NCBI GenBank assembly: GCA_052143655.1
Contig: JBKQSL010000115.1
Coordinates: 1 to 34,646 of the forward strand
Source of the DNA: CAVSUR01 sp052143655
Lineage (GTDB): Bacteria; Actinomycetota; Actinomycetes; Streptosporangiales; Streptosporangiaceae
Direction: 5' to 3'
DNA: 34,646 nt
Each line of letters opens with the position of its first letter. Within the stretch, counting starts at the first letter, position 1. This document shows positions 1 to 9,828 of the stretch, piece by piece. The notes below the pieces were generated by a model. It did not search any database. It had not been told where the DNA came from and saw only the letters and a program-made list of their open reading frames with translations. The position numbers and the translations under genes were made by a program.

Positions 1-704
1 AGCGCAACACCACGATCCCGACCAAGCGCTCGGAGATCTTCACCACCGCTGACGACAACCAGCCGTCGGTGCAGATCCAGGTGTTCCAGGGCGAGCGCGA
101 GATCGCCGCGTACAACAAGAAGCTCGGGATGTTCGAGCTGGCCGGCCTGGCCCCGGCGCCGCGCGGGATCCCGCAGATCGAGGTCACTTTCGATATCGAC
201 GCCAACGGCATCGTGAACGTGTCTGCCAAGGACCTCGGGACCGGCAAGCAGCAGTCCGTGACGATCTCGGGCGGCTCGGCGCTGGGCAAGGACGACATCG
301 AGCGGATGATGGCCGACGCGGAGAAGTACGCCGAGGAGGACCGCCAGCGCCGTGAGGAGGCCGAGGTCCGCAACCGGGCCGAGACGCTGGCCTACACCAC
401 CGAGAAGTTCCTGTCCGAGAACGCCGACAAGGTGCCGGCCGACGTCAAGTCGGAGGTGGAGACCGCCATCGCCGAGCTGAAGAAGACGCTGGAGGGCACC
501 GACACCGACGCGATCCGCACCGCCAGCGAGCACGCGGCGCAGGTCAGCCAGAAGATGGGCACGGCGATCTACGCGCAGTCGCAGCAGGCGGCCAGCGCCC
601 AGGCCGACGGCGAGTCGGCCCAGGCGGACGCCGGTCATGACGACGACGTCGTCGAGGCGGAGATCGTCGACGAGGACAAGGGCCAGGAGGGCGGCGCGGC
701 CTGA
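1..704 (+). CDS. dnaK: Chaperone protein DnaK (Hsp70), 3' part only
   Basis: This is the C-terminal part of the Hsp70 ATPase chaperone, open at the left edge; complete codons run from base 3. The visible protein begins inside the substrate-binding beta domain (the TIPTKRSEIFTTADDNQ stretch, then VQIQVFQGER and the GIVNVSAKD strand). It continues into the helical lid (DDIERMMADAEKYAEEDRQRR) and ends in an Ala/Gln/Asp-rich tail that closes with acidic residues (EAEIVDEDKG). The nucleotide-binding domain lies outside the window. DnaK binds unfolded segments in an ATP cycle driven by DnaJ and GrpE, both encoded next. The stop codon TGA overlaps the grpE ATG by one base, so the two are translationally coupled. 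The promoter and any HspR operator are upstream of the window. Confidence 0.98.
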   Translation, partial: RNTTIPTKRSEIFTTADDNQPSVQIQVFQGEREIAAYNKKLGMFELAGLAPAPRGIPQIEVTFDIDANGIVNVSAKDLGTGKQQSVTISGGSALGKDDIERMMADAEKYAEEDRQRREEAEVRNRAETLAYTTEKFLSENADKVPADVKSEVETAIAELKKTLEGTDTDAIRTASEHAAQVSQKMGTAIYAQSQQAASAQADGESAQADAGHDDDVVEAEIVDEDKGQEGGAA

Positions 705-1573
705 TGACCTCCGCAGACGAGCAGAGCGAGGGCCCGGTCATCCGGGACCGCAGGCGGATCGACCCGGTGACCGGCAAGGTCCGCGACCGTGAGCAGGCCG
801 GCCAGGCGCAGGCCCGGCCGGGGCGGCAGTCCGCGCCCCGGCCGGGCGGCCCCGGCGGCAGCGGACCGGGCGGCCCCGGCGGCAGCGGCCCCGGCGGCAG
901 CGGACCGGGCGGCAGCGGACCGGGCGGCAGCGCCGCGGCGGGACCGGCCGCGGACAGCGGCCCGGCCGCCGGGGCCGGGGAGGCCACGGCCGCCGGGGGC
1001 GCCAGTGCTCCTGTCCCGGCCGGCCAGCCGGCCGGGACAGGAGAGGAGATGCAGATCAAGCTCGCCGAGCGCACTGCTGACCTGCAGCGGCTGCAGGCCG
1101 AGTACGCGAACTACCGCAAGCGGGTCGAGCGCGACCGGACGGCCGTCCGGGAGCAGGCCCTGGCGAACGTGCTCAGCCAGCTGCTGCCGGTACTCGACGA
1201 CATCGGCCGTGCCCGCGAGCACGGCGAGCTCGTCGGGGGGTTCAAGCAGGTCGCCGAGTCGCTGGAGGCCGCGGTCAGCAAGCTCGGGCTGACCCCGTAC
1301 GCCGACGCGGGCGACCCGTTCGACCCCACGCTGCACGAGGCGCTGATGCACTCCTACTCCGACGACGTCACCGAGCCGACGTGCGTCAGCATCCTGCAGC
1401 CGGGCTACAAGGTCGGCGAGCGGATCCTGCGCCCGGCCCGGGTGGCCGTCGCCGAGCCAGGCGAGTCAGGCGAGTCAGGCAGCGGATCCGGCGGCCAGCC
1501 GGATGCCGCCGGCCAGGCCGGTGCCGGGGACGGCGGGGCCGGGCCGGACACCCCGCCGGACTCCCAGCCCTAA
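704..1573 (+). CDS. grpE: Nucleotide exchange factor GrpE with a long Gly-rich N-terminal extension
   Basis: GrpE releases ADP from DnaK. The protein has 289 residues, well above the roughly 200 usual for the family. The excess is N-terminal: residues 1-115 are low complexity, with a GGSGP-type repeat at about 48-78 followed by an Ala/Gly/Pro linker. The recognisable GrpE domain starts at M116: a coiled coil (QIKLAERTADLQRLQAEYAN) with the YRKRVERDR segment, then the beta-domain motifs DPFDPTLHEAL and GYKVGERILRPARV. A Gly/Ser/Ala-rich tail follows from about residue 250. The annotated ATG overlaps the dnaK stop. A second in-frame ATG at 1049 sits exactly at the start of the conserved domain and has its own AGGAG, so a short form is possible. 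The next gene, dnaJ, starts 24 bases downstream. Confidence 0.96.
   Translation: MTSADEQSEGPVIRDRRRIDPVTGKVRDREQAGQAQARPGRQSAPRPGGPGGSGPGGPGGSGPGGSGPGGSGPGGSAAAGPAADSGPAAGAGEATAAGGASAPVPAGQPAGTGEEMQIKLAERTADLQRLQAEYANYRKRVERDRTAVREQALANVLSQLLPVLDDIGRAREHGELVGGFKQVAESLEAAVSKLGLTPYADAGDPFDPTLHEALMHSYSDDVTEPTCVSILQPGYKVGERILRPARVAVAEPGESGESGSGSGGQPDAAGQAGAGDGGAGPDTPPDSQP
842..931 (+). repeat. 15-bp repeat coding for Gly/Pro/Ser units inside grpE
   Basis: Imperfect tandem copies of a 15-base unit (CGGACCGGGCGGCAG and variants with CCCCGG) encode repeating GGSGP and GGPGG peptides at about residues 48-76 of GrpE. The unit length is a multiple of three, so copy-number change would not break the frame. 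It is probably a flexible, disordered spacer. Confidence 0.8.
1008..1051 (+). promoter_or_regulatory. Perfect 16-bp hairpin overlapping a possible internal GrpE start
   Basis: Bases 1008-1023 and 1028-1043 are perfect inverted copies (16 bp) around the 4-base loop CCAG. The right arm ends in AGGAG (1039-1043), five bases before an in-frame ATG at 1049 that begins the conserved GrpE domain. If this ATG is used, its Shine-Dalgarno sequence is buried in the stem. The hairpin is seen in the sequence; a regulatory role is inference. Confidence 0.45.
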
Positions 1574-1597
1574 TCCACCAGCACGAGAAGAGGCTCG

Positions 1598-2743
1598 TTG
1601 AGCACCAGGGACTTCCTCGAGAAGGACTACTACAAGGTCCTCGGCGTCGCGAAGGACGCGAGCGCGGACGACATCAAGAAGTCGTACCGCAAGCTGGCGC
1701 GCAAGTATCACCCTGACTCCAACAAGGGCGACGCCTCCTCCGAGGAGCGTTTCAAGGAGATATCCGAGGCCTACCACGTGCTCTCGGACGCCAAGCGGCG
1801 CAAGGAGTACGACGAGGGCCGCTCCCTGTTCGGCGGCGGCCGGATGCCCGGCTCGCCGCCCGGCGGCGGGTACGGCTTCGACCTTGGCGACCTGTTCGGC
1901 GGCTCCCAGCCCGGCAGTGGCGGCCTGGGCGACCTGCTGGGCGGGGTGTTCGGCCGCCGTGGCGGGCAGCAGCAGCGGCCCCGCCGCGGTGCCGACATCG
2001 AGACCGAGACCTCGCTCACCTTCAGCGACGCCATCGACGGCACCACCGTCGCGCTGCGGCTGGCCGGCGAGGCCGCGTGCCAGTCCTGCATGGGCACCGG
2101 GGCCAAGGCCGGGACCGTGCCGCGGGTATGCCCGTCGTGCGAGGGCACCGGCCAGGCCAGCCGGAATCTCGGCAACTTCGCGTTCTCCGAGCCGTGCCCG
2201 GAATGCCGCGGTCGCGGCATGGTCGTCGATGACCCGTGTCCGGTGTGCTCGGGCAGCGGCCGGGCCATGTCCACCCGCACCATCCAGGCGCGCATCCCCG
2301 CCGGGGTCGGCGACGGCCAGCGGATCAAGCTCAAGGGCAAGGGCGCGCCGGGCGAGCGCGGCGGGCCGCCCGGCGACCTCTACGTACGCGTGCACGTTGC
2401 CCCGCATCCAGTGTTCGGCCGGTCCGGGCACAACCTGACCGTCCCGGTCCCGGTCACCTTCCCCGAGGCTGCCCTCGGCGCGGAGATCAAGGTGCCGTCG
2501 CACCGCGGGATGCCGGTCAGCGTCCGCATCCCGGCCGGCACGCCGAACGGGCGCACGTTCCGGGTCCGGGGCAAGGGCGTGCGCCGGCCGGACGGGACGT
2601 ACGGCGACCTGCTGGTCACCGTGAGCGTGCAGGTTCCGCAGGACGTGCACGGCAAGGCCCGCGATGCGCTCGAGGCGTTCCGGGAGGCCACCGCCGGGCC
2701 CGATCCGCGCGACGAGCTGCTGCGGAAGGCCAAGGTCGGCTGA
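1598..2743 (+). CDS. dnaJ: Chaperone protein DnaJ (Hsp40), type I
   Basis: DnaJ delivers substrates to DnaK and stimulates its ATPase. All type I parts are present in 381 residues. The J domain occupies residues 9-75 with the catalytic HPD at 38-40. A Gly/Phe-rich region follows (GGGYGFDLGDLFGG). Four CxxCxGxG zinc motifs start at C161, C178, C200 and C214, and the C-terminal substrate-binding domain contains GDLYVRVHV and HPVFGRSGHNL. The start chosen is TTG 1598, preceded by GAGAAGAGG; it gives the MSTRDFLEKDYYKVLG N-terminus typical of actinomycete DnaJ. It lies 24 bases after grpE and 19 before hspR, inside one operon. The G/F region is rather short and interrupted by Leu/Asp. Confidence 0.97.
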   Translation: MSTRDFLEKDYYKVLGVAKDASADDIKKSYRKLARKYHPDSNKGDASSEERFKEISEAYHVLSDAKRRKEYDEGRSLFGGGRMPGSPPGGGYGFDLGDLFGGSQPGSGGLGDLLGGVFGRRGGQQQRPRRGADIETETSLTFSDAIDGTTVALRLAGEAACQSCMGTGAKAGTVPRVCPSCEGTGQASRNLGNFAFSEPCPECRGRGMVVDDPCPVCSGSGRAMSTRTIQARIPAGVGDGQRIKLKGKGAPGERGGPPGDLYVRVHVAPHPVFGRSGHNLTVPVPVTFPEAALGAEIKVPSHRGMPVSVRIPAGTPNGRTFRVRGKGVRRPDGTYGDLLVTVSVQVPQDVHGKARDALEAFREATAGPDPRDELLRKAKVG

Positions 2744-2762
2744 GGGACGGCAGGGAGAGCAG

Positions 2763-3352
2763 ATGATCAGCGACAGCGACTTTGAGCTATCGGACGACAC
2801 GCCGGTATACGTGATCTCTGTCGCCGCGCAGCTGTCCGGCATGCATCCGCAGACGCTGCGCGCCTACGACCGCCTCGGCCTGGTCTCACCGGGCCGGGCC
2901 GCGGGCCGCGGCCGCCGGTACTCGCTGCGCGACATCCTGATCCTGCGCGAGGTGCAGCGGCTGTCTCAGGAGGAGGGCATCAACCTCTCGGGCATCAAGC
3001 GGATCCTCGCGCTGGAGAGCGCCGAGCAGCGCAGCCGCCTCCTGCTGGCCGAGCTGCAGGCCGAGATCAGCCAGCTGCGGGCCGAGCTGGAGTCGACGCG
3101 CGCGGTCGCGGCCAGGCTGGCCGCGCTGCTGCGCAGCCGCGCGGAGGGGGCGGCCCTGGTTCCCGTGCGCGGCACCGGGACGGGCGTCAGCCGACCGGCT
3201 GGCCCCGGCGCAGCGGGACAGCCGCCTGGTGGCCCGGTCGGCGGCCAGGCGACCGGCGAGGCCGCTGCCGCGGCGATCCGCGCCGTGCTGGCGGCAGCCG
3301 TGGCGGACGCCGGCGAGCATGATAACCATATGAACAAGGGGATATACAGATA

Positions 3353-3353
<1 letters not shown>
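2763..3353 (+). CDS. hspR: Heat-shock repressor HspR, MerR family
   Basis: HspR represses the dnaK operon and clpB in actinomycetes by binding HAIR inverted repeats, using DnaK as co-repressor. The 196-residue protein has a MerR winged helix at about residues 14-85 (VYVISVAAQLSGMHPQTLRA, then YDRLGLVSPGRAAGRGRRYS and the ILREVQRL helix). A leucine/arginine-rich coiled coil follows at about 88-125, then a Gly/Pro/Ala-rich tail. That tail is longer than in most HspR proteins (about 140-150 residues), and its last residues (HDNHMNKGIYR) are encoded by a locally AT-rich stretch that doubles as the clpB ribosome-binding region. The start is ATG 2763 with AGGGAGAG just upstream. The stop overlaps the clpB GTG by one base, so repressor and ClpB are made from the same transcript. 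Confidence 0.95.
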
Positions 3354-5958
<2,605 letters not shown>

Positions 5959-5962
<4 letters not shown>

Positions 5963-6573
5963 GCCTCGTCGAGCATCGCGTCGTAGCGGTCCTCGGGCAG
6001 TCCGAGGTCATTGCGGATGCGGTAGCGCAGGCTCAGCAGCAGCCGCAACTCGTTCTCGTCGTCACCGCCGCCGCGGCCCGACGGCACCGCTGCGAGCCGT
6101 CGGGGCGGGGGCGCCTGATCCGGCGGCTGCGTCCCGCGCAGGCACAGCTCGACTCCGGCGGTCGCCCATTCCAGCGCGGCGTGCAGGTGGGCGTAGTCGA
6201 CCAGCAATTCGGCAACCAGGTCGCAGGTCCGCGGGTCGGCCGGTCCCTCGGCCTTGAGCTCGGCTATCAGCGCCTGGGCCTCATCCTGCTGCCCGAGCAG
6301 CAGCAGCGCGCGGGCCAGCGGAGCCCGCGGGTCAACGGAGGTGGGACCGCCGTCGGCGCTGGCCCGGCGGCAGGCGTCGACGGCAGCCTCCGGCTCGTCC
6401 GCCTGCAGCCACTGCTCGCTGGCTCGCAGGTAGGCCTCGGCCCGCGACAGGCTGGACGTCCCGGTGCCGGTCCTGGCCAGCTCGGTCATCTGCTCCGCAG
6501 CCGGCCGGTGCTCTCCGCGGGAGGCCGCGTCTGTCTCGATCTCATCGAATTCATCCCGACTCAGCAGCGCCAC
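5959..6573 (-). CDS. Small helical-repeat (TPR-like) protein, function unknown
   Basis: The protein has 204 residues and is not recognised by name. It is Ala/Leu-rich and helical. Pairs of helices with TPR-like spacing are visible: SRAEAYLRASEQWLQADEPE followed by AAVDACRRASADGG, then PRAPLARALLLLGQQDEAQA, and a third pair around LVAELLVDYAHLHAALEWAT. The C-terminal third has a charged Gly/Asp-rich loop and ends with ELRLLLSLRYRIRNDLGLPE. There is no signal peptide, membrane segment or catalytic motif, so a cytoplasmic adaptor or scaffold is plausible. The start is GTG 6573, supported by a well-formed promoter whose -10 ends seven bases upstream. It converges on clpB and shares four bases with it. 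Confidence 0.75.
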
Positions 6574-6580
6574 GTTGCCT

Positions 6581-6608
6581 AAGGTACCCACCGGTCGGCC
6601 TGGTACAA
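6581..6608 (-). promoter_or_regulatory. Promoter giving a probably leaderless mRNA for the gene at 6573(-)
   Basis: On the minus strand, TTGTAC (6608-6603), a 16-base spacer and TACCTT (6586-6581) resemble -35 and -10 boxes. The -10 is seven bases from GTG 6573, which places the transcription start at or next to the start codon. There is no Shine-Dalgarno sequence between them. Confidence 0.5.
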
Positions 6609-6643
6609 CGCCGTTGGCGCGGGAGTGATGTCTTTGTGACCCG

Positions 6644-8593
6644 TTATCGGCGAGACCGCTCCAGTGCGTCCCAGAACCCGCGCCGCAGGGCATGCCGGAC
6701 ATCGTCGTTGAGCAGCGAGTCGATCGGCAGCGCGGAGCCCTGCAGCAGCCTGGCTTCCAGATCCGAGGGCATCCGCGGCTTGCGGGCGAGCACTGCTTCC
6801 AGCCATAGGGCAGGCGCGTCCCGGGCCACAGTCTCGCCGAAGCCGAACCCTTCGGCATGCGCCGCCTGAACCGCATCGCCCAGCGGCACCGCCGCGGCCT
6901 GCTGGCCCGGCAGCGGCCCGGAGCCCTGCTGGTCGGCGTACGGCGGCGACCCGGGCTGGCCATAGTCGGCGGCGTACGGGGCGCTGTGACGCTGTCCCTG
7001 CGGTCCGGGTCCCCGCGGTCCGAACGGTTCGCGGATCGCCGGGTCCGCGCGGCCATACGGGACTTGCTGGGCCAGCGGATACGGGGCGCTGCGTTCCGGG
7101 CGGCGCGGCGGGCCGCCCGGAAGGGGGCCGGGAAGGGGACCGCCCGCCAGCGGGCTGTTCGCCGCGGGGCTGTCCTGGGGCGGCACCGACTGCCCGTGCC
7201 GCGCCTGCGGCAGGCCGTTCTGCGGCAGGCCGTTCTGCGGCAGCCCGCCCGGCGGGAGACCGCCCGGGAAGCCGTTCGGCGGCATTGAGGTCTGGCCGCG
7301 CCCGCCGACCGGCAGGCCGTTCTGCGGCAGTGCGTTCTGCGGCAGTGCGCTTGAGGGCATCCCGCTCTGCGGGAGCCCGCCCGGGGGGCTGGCCTGCGGG
7401 AGCCCGTTCTGCGGCAAGCCGCCTCGGGACATCCCGCTCTGCGGCGGGCTGCCCTGCGCGAGCCCGTTCTGCGGCAGGCCGTTCTGGGGCAGCCCGCCTG
7501 GAGGCATCCCGCTCTGGGGGAGCTCGCGCTGTGGCAGGCCGTTCGGGGTGAACTCGCTCTGCATGGCACTGCCAGGGGCGAATGTGCCCTGGCCCTGGCC
7601 CTGGCCGGGTCCGGCGGCGGGCCGCTGCCGATCTTCCGGCCCCGGGTAAGGCCGCTGACGGCTCATCGCGTCGGTGTCCGCCTCGCGGTCCGCGGCCGCG
7701 GCGGACTGGTCAAGCCGCTCCGGCCGGCGCTCGGTCTGTCCCGGCGGCCCGGCCTGCGAGACCGGCCCGGCACCGGCCAGTTCCTGGCGGCCGTGCCGCT
7801 GACGAGTGGATGCGACATCGCGGGCCGGGCCGTCGACCGGGCTCGCCACCGGGGCCGCCGGAACCGCCTTGGCATGCTCCCTCGCGGGCAGCAGGCCCGC
7901 CTGCTGGCCGGCGGCCGAGCCGAGCGACTGGCCCGGCTGCTGGAACGCCACGGCCTGGTAGGCCGGAGCCGACTGCGAGTCCGGGGCCGTCACGGGCCGA
8001 TCCGGCCCGCGGGACGGTTCGGCGGGCGGGTATGACAGGCCCGGATAGGGCTCCGCGCCGGGCGCGGACTGCGCAGTGGCCGACCGCTCAGCGTACGGTC
8101 GCAGGCTAGCGGCCGGGGTGTCGATGATGCCGTCGCATTCCTGCCGCAACGCCCGGGGCACAGTCCAGTTGCCGTCCGCGGCCAAGTGCACCAGGAAGAC
8201 CCGGACACCGAGATCCTGGACCTCGGTCACCACCGGGGCCAGTTCCTCCCGCGCGCTGACGATCACCATGTCGGCAACGGCCCGGTTGCGGGCAAGCGTG
8301 CGGATATCACGGCCCATCTCAGCGTGGGCGTTGCCGCTCCGGCCCCGCTGCCCCAGGGCGGTGCGCAGCTTGACCCCCGGCAGGTTCGCCACCGCATCAT
8401 CGTGCGCGGCCGACTGGTACCAGTAGCACCGGAGCACGGGCAGCCCGCTGCGGTCCCGGGCCAGGCCGGTCAGGAACTTGATCAGGCCCGCATAATCCCA
8501 AGCGGCAGACTCCTGCTGGCTGGTACCGCGATCGGCCATTGCGCTATCGGCGAGCACATAGCCCGCATCTACGAAAAGCGCACAGCGATCCAC
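6644..8593 (-). CDS. NYN-domain (LabA/DUF88-like) protein with a long Pro/Gln/Gly repeat region
   Basis: Residues 1-170 form an NYN (PIN-like) fold of the type found in Streptomyces proteins: the opening strand CALFVDAGY with acidic D9, then D96 in GRDIRTLARN and the strand VIVSAREELAPVV with E116/E117. Canonical NYN nucleases have an SGDSDF-type motif at the last site, so the acidic set is altered here and RNase activity is uncertain. Residues about 170-330 are low complexity. Residues about 345-465 carry repeated LPQNG/LPQSG pentapeptides. The final 75 residues (around APALWLEAVLARKPRMPSDL) form a separate conserved-looking helical module. The total is 649 residues. Start GTG 8593 has AGGGAAGGA about nine bases upstream. 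The gene lies 71 bases before the TPR-like gene on the same strand, which has its own promoter. Confidence 0.82.
   Translation of the reverse strand: MDRCALFVDAGYVLADSAMADRGTSQQESAAWDYAGLIKFLTGLARDRSGLPVLRCYWYQSAAHDDAVANLPGVKLRTALGQRGRSGNAHAEMGRDIRTLARNRAVADMVIVSAREELAPVVTEVQDLGVRVFLVHLAADGNWTVPRALRQECDGIIDTPAASLRPYAERSATAQSAPGAEPYPGLSYPPAEPSRGPDRPVTAPDSQSAPAYQAVAFQQPGQSLGSAAGQQAGLLPAREHAKAVPAAPVASPVDGPARDVASTRQRHGRQELAGAGPVSQAGPPGQTERRPERLDQSAAAADREADTDAMSRQRPYPGPEDRQRPAAGPGQGQGQGTFAPGSAMQSEFTPNGLPQRELPQSGMPPGGLPQNGLPQNGLAQGSPPQSGMSRGGLPQNGLPQASPPGGLPQSGMPSSALPQNALPQNGLPVGGRGQTSMPPNGFPGGLPPGGLPQNGLPQNGLPQARHGQSVPPQDSPAANSPLAGGPLPGPLPGGPPRRPERSAPYPLAQQVPYGRADPAIREPFGPRGPGPQGQRHSAPYAADYGQPGSPPYADQQGSGPLPGQQAAAVPLGDAVQAAHAEGFGFGETVARDAPALWLEAVLARKPRMPSDLEARLLQGSALPIDSLLNDDVRHALRRGFWDALERSRR
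7201..7560 (-). repeat. Tandem 15-bp units coding LPQNG/LPQSG pentapeptides
   Basis: About twenty degenerate copies of a 15-base unit (on the plus strand, CAGGCCGTTCTGCGG and variants) encode repeating (G/N)(L/M)PQ(N/S)G pentapeptides within the NYN protein. The copies differ by point changes, mostly N/S and L/M exchanges, and the frame is kept throughout. Runs such as two or three identical LPQNG units suggest recent slippage or unequal crossover. Confidence 0.8.
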
Positions 8594-9035
8594 GCGACAC
8601 CGTCCTTCCCTCGACGCGAGACGTTACCAGCGCAGGCCCGACGTCGTGACGCATAGCGCAGATGACGGGGTGTATCCGGCATGCGCCCTTGGCCCCGGGC
8701 TGCTGGCACGGATGCTGCTGCGGCACCGCCGCACGCACCGGCCTGTCACCGCAGCTGAGACGCTTGCCGGGGCCAACCCGGGGCTGAGCCGACCGCGGCC
8801 CCGGCTGTCCCGCTGCGCCCGTTGTCCCGCTGCCCCGGCTGTCCCGCTGCGCCCGGCTGTCCCGCTGCGCCCGGCTGTCCCGCTGCCCCGGCTGTCCCGC
8901 TGCGCCCGGCTGTCCCGCTGCCCCGGCTGTCCCGCTGCGCCCGTTGTCCCGCTGCGGCGGCCGTCCCTGCCCGCGCCGCGCCGGGCCGGGCGTGCCGACC
9001 GGCCGCCGGGCCCCGGCCCGGCGTAGGCTCGGCGC
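8594..9035. other. Divergent intergenic region, 442 bases, no gene seen
   Basis: The region separates the NYN gene (minus) from pyrE (plus). Long open frames cross it on both strands, but they consist of low-complexity Arg/Pro/Gly peptides, lack ribosome-binding sites and run over a repeat whose 17/18-base period breaks any frame. It should hold both divergent promoters; only the pyrE -10 is clear to me. Confidence 0.6.
8801..8956. repeat. Tandem array of about nine 17- or 18-base units
   Basis: The unit is GGCTGTCCCGCTGCGCCC (18 bases) alternating irregularly with GGCTGTCCCGCTGCCCC (17 bases). The first internal and last copies carry GTTGTCCCG instead. The core TGTCCCGCTGC is unchanged in every copy. 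The mixed period rules out a coding repeat. It is a GC-rich, strongly strand-asymmetric (pyrimidine-biased) minisatellite about 80 bases before pyrE. Confidence 0.85.
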
Positions 9036-9038
9036 GTG
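9024..9038 (+). promoter_or_regulatory. -10 box for a probably leaderless pyrE transcript
   Basis: TAGGCT (9024-9029) lies six bases before GTG 9036. No Shine-Dalgarno sequence is present upstream of the GTG and no convincing -35 box is seen in the GC-rich sequence before it. Confidence 0.45.
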
Positions 9039-9590
9039 GCTGACCGCAACGAGCTGGCTGACCGCAACGAGCTGCTCAGCGTGATCAAGGACAAGGCCAT
9101 CGTGCACGGCGACGTCGTGCTGAGCTCGGGTCAGCCCGCTTCCTGGTACATCGACCTGCGACGGGTCATGCTCGACGGCTACGCCGCGCCGCTGGCCGGA
9201 CGGGTCCTGCTCGCGGCGACGCAGCACCTGGATTACGCGGCCGTGGGCGGCCTCACCCTCGGCGCGGACCCGGTGGCAGCTGCGATGCTGCACGCGGCCG
9301 CGGCCCAGGGCCGCAAGCTGGACGCCTTCGTCGTTCGCAAGGCGGAGAAGGCACATGGCCTGCAGCGCCAGATCGAGGGGCCGGACGTGGCGGGCCGCCG
9401 GGTGCTGGCCGTCGAGGACACCTCGACGACCGGCAACTCCGTGCTCACCGCAGTGGACGCGCTGACGGCCGCGGGCGCTGAGGTCGTCGGGGTCGCCGTG
9501 CTGGTGGAGCGGGGAGCGCGCGCCAGGGTAACCGAGCGCGGGCTCCCCTACCGCGCCGTATTCGAGCTCGCTGACCTCGGCCTGGCCTAA
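9036..9590 (+). CDS. pyrE: Orotate phosphoribosyltransferase
   Basis: PyrE converts orotate and PRPP to orotidine 5'-monophosphate in pyrimidine synthesis. The 184-residue length fits the bacterial family. Key features are the N-terminal IKDKAIVHGDVVLSSGQ helix-strand typical of actinobacterial PyrE, YIDLRRVMLDG, the GGLTLGADPV segment, and the PRPP-binding loop VLAVEDTSTTGNS. GTG 9036 is chosen because a -10 box lies at the right distance for a leaderless mRNA. The first 13 residues contain a duplicated ADRNEL hexapeptide, so the ancestral start may have been the second copy. It lies upstream of fba on the same strand with a 238-base gap, so the two are probably separate transcripts. This pyrE-fba adjacency is also found in Streptomyces. 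Confidence 0.95.
   Translation: MADRNELADRNELLSVIKDKAIVHGDVVLSSGQPASWYIDLRRVMLDGYAAPLAGRVLLAATQHLDYAAVGGLTLGADPVAAAMLHAAAAQGRKLDAFVVRKAEKAHGLQRQIEGPDVAGRRVLAVEDTSTTGNSVLTAVDALTAAGAEVVGVAVLVERGARARVTERGLPYRAVFELADLGLA
9039..9074 (+). repeat. Exact 18-base tandem duplication at the 5' end of pyrE
   Basis: GCTGACCGCAACGAGCTG occurs twice back to back (9039-9056 and 9057-9074). It encodes ADRNEL twice immediately after the initiator codon. Perfect identity indicates a recent in-frame duplication. Confidence 0.95.
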
Positions 9591-9828
9591 CCCGTCGCAG
9601 GACCGGCAGACGGGGCCTGGCTGCTCGGACGGGGCCCGCGGCGTCCCCGGATCGGGCACGCCCAGCGCGCCGGCGCGGCCTGGGGCAATTCGCGGTGCGC
9701 ACGAGCCGGCCGCAGGCCGCACGCGGGTCGATCTCGCAGGTTCCGGCGGGCACCCGAACACCTGGATACTGGTACAGGGGCACAGACTTCCAGGCTGCAC
9801 CACGGCTATCACAAGAAGGAGCGTCGTA

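Noticed and set aside
544..1351. Long minus-strand open frames opposite dnaK/grpE
   Set aside because: They are antisense to strongly supported genes, consist of Arg/Pro/Gly low-complexity peptide and have no ribosome site.
8544..9812. 422-codon minus-strand frame across the pyrE region
   Set aside because: It overlaps pyrE in antisense and passes through the tandem array as a QRDS/GTAG repeat peptide; an artefact of high GC.
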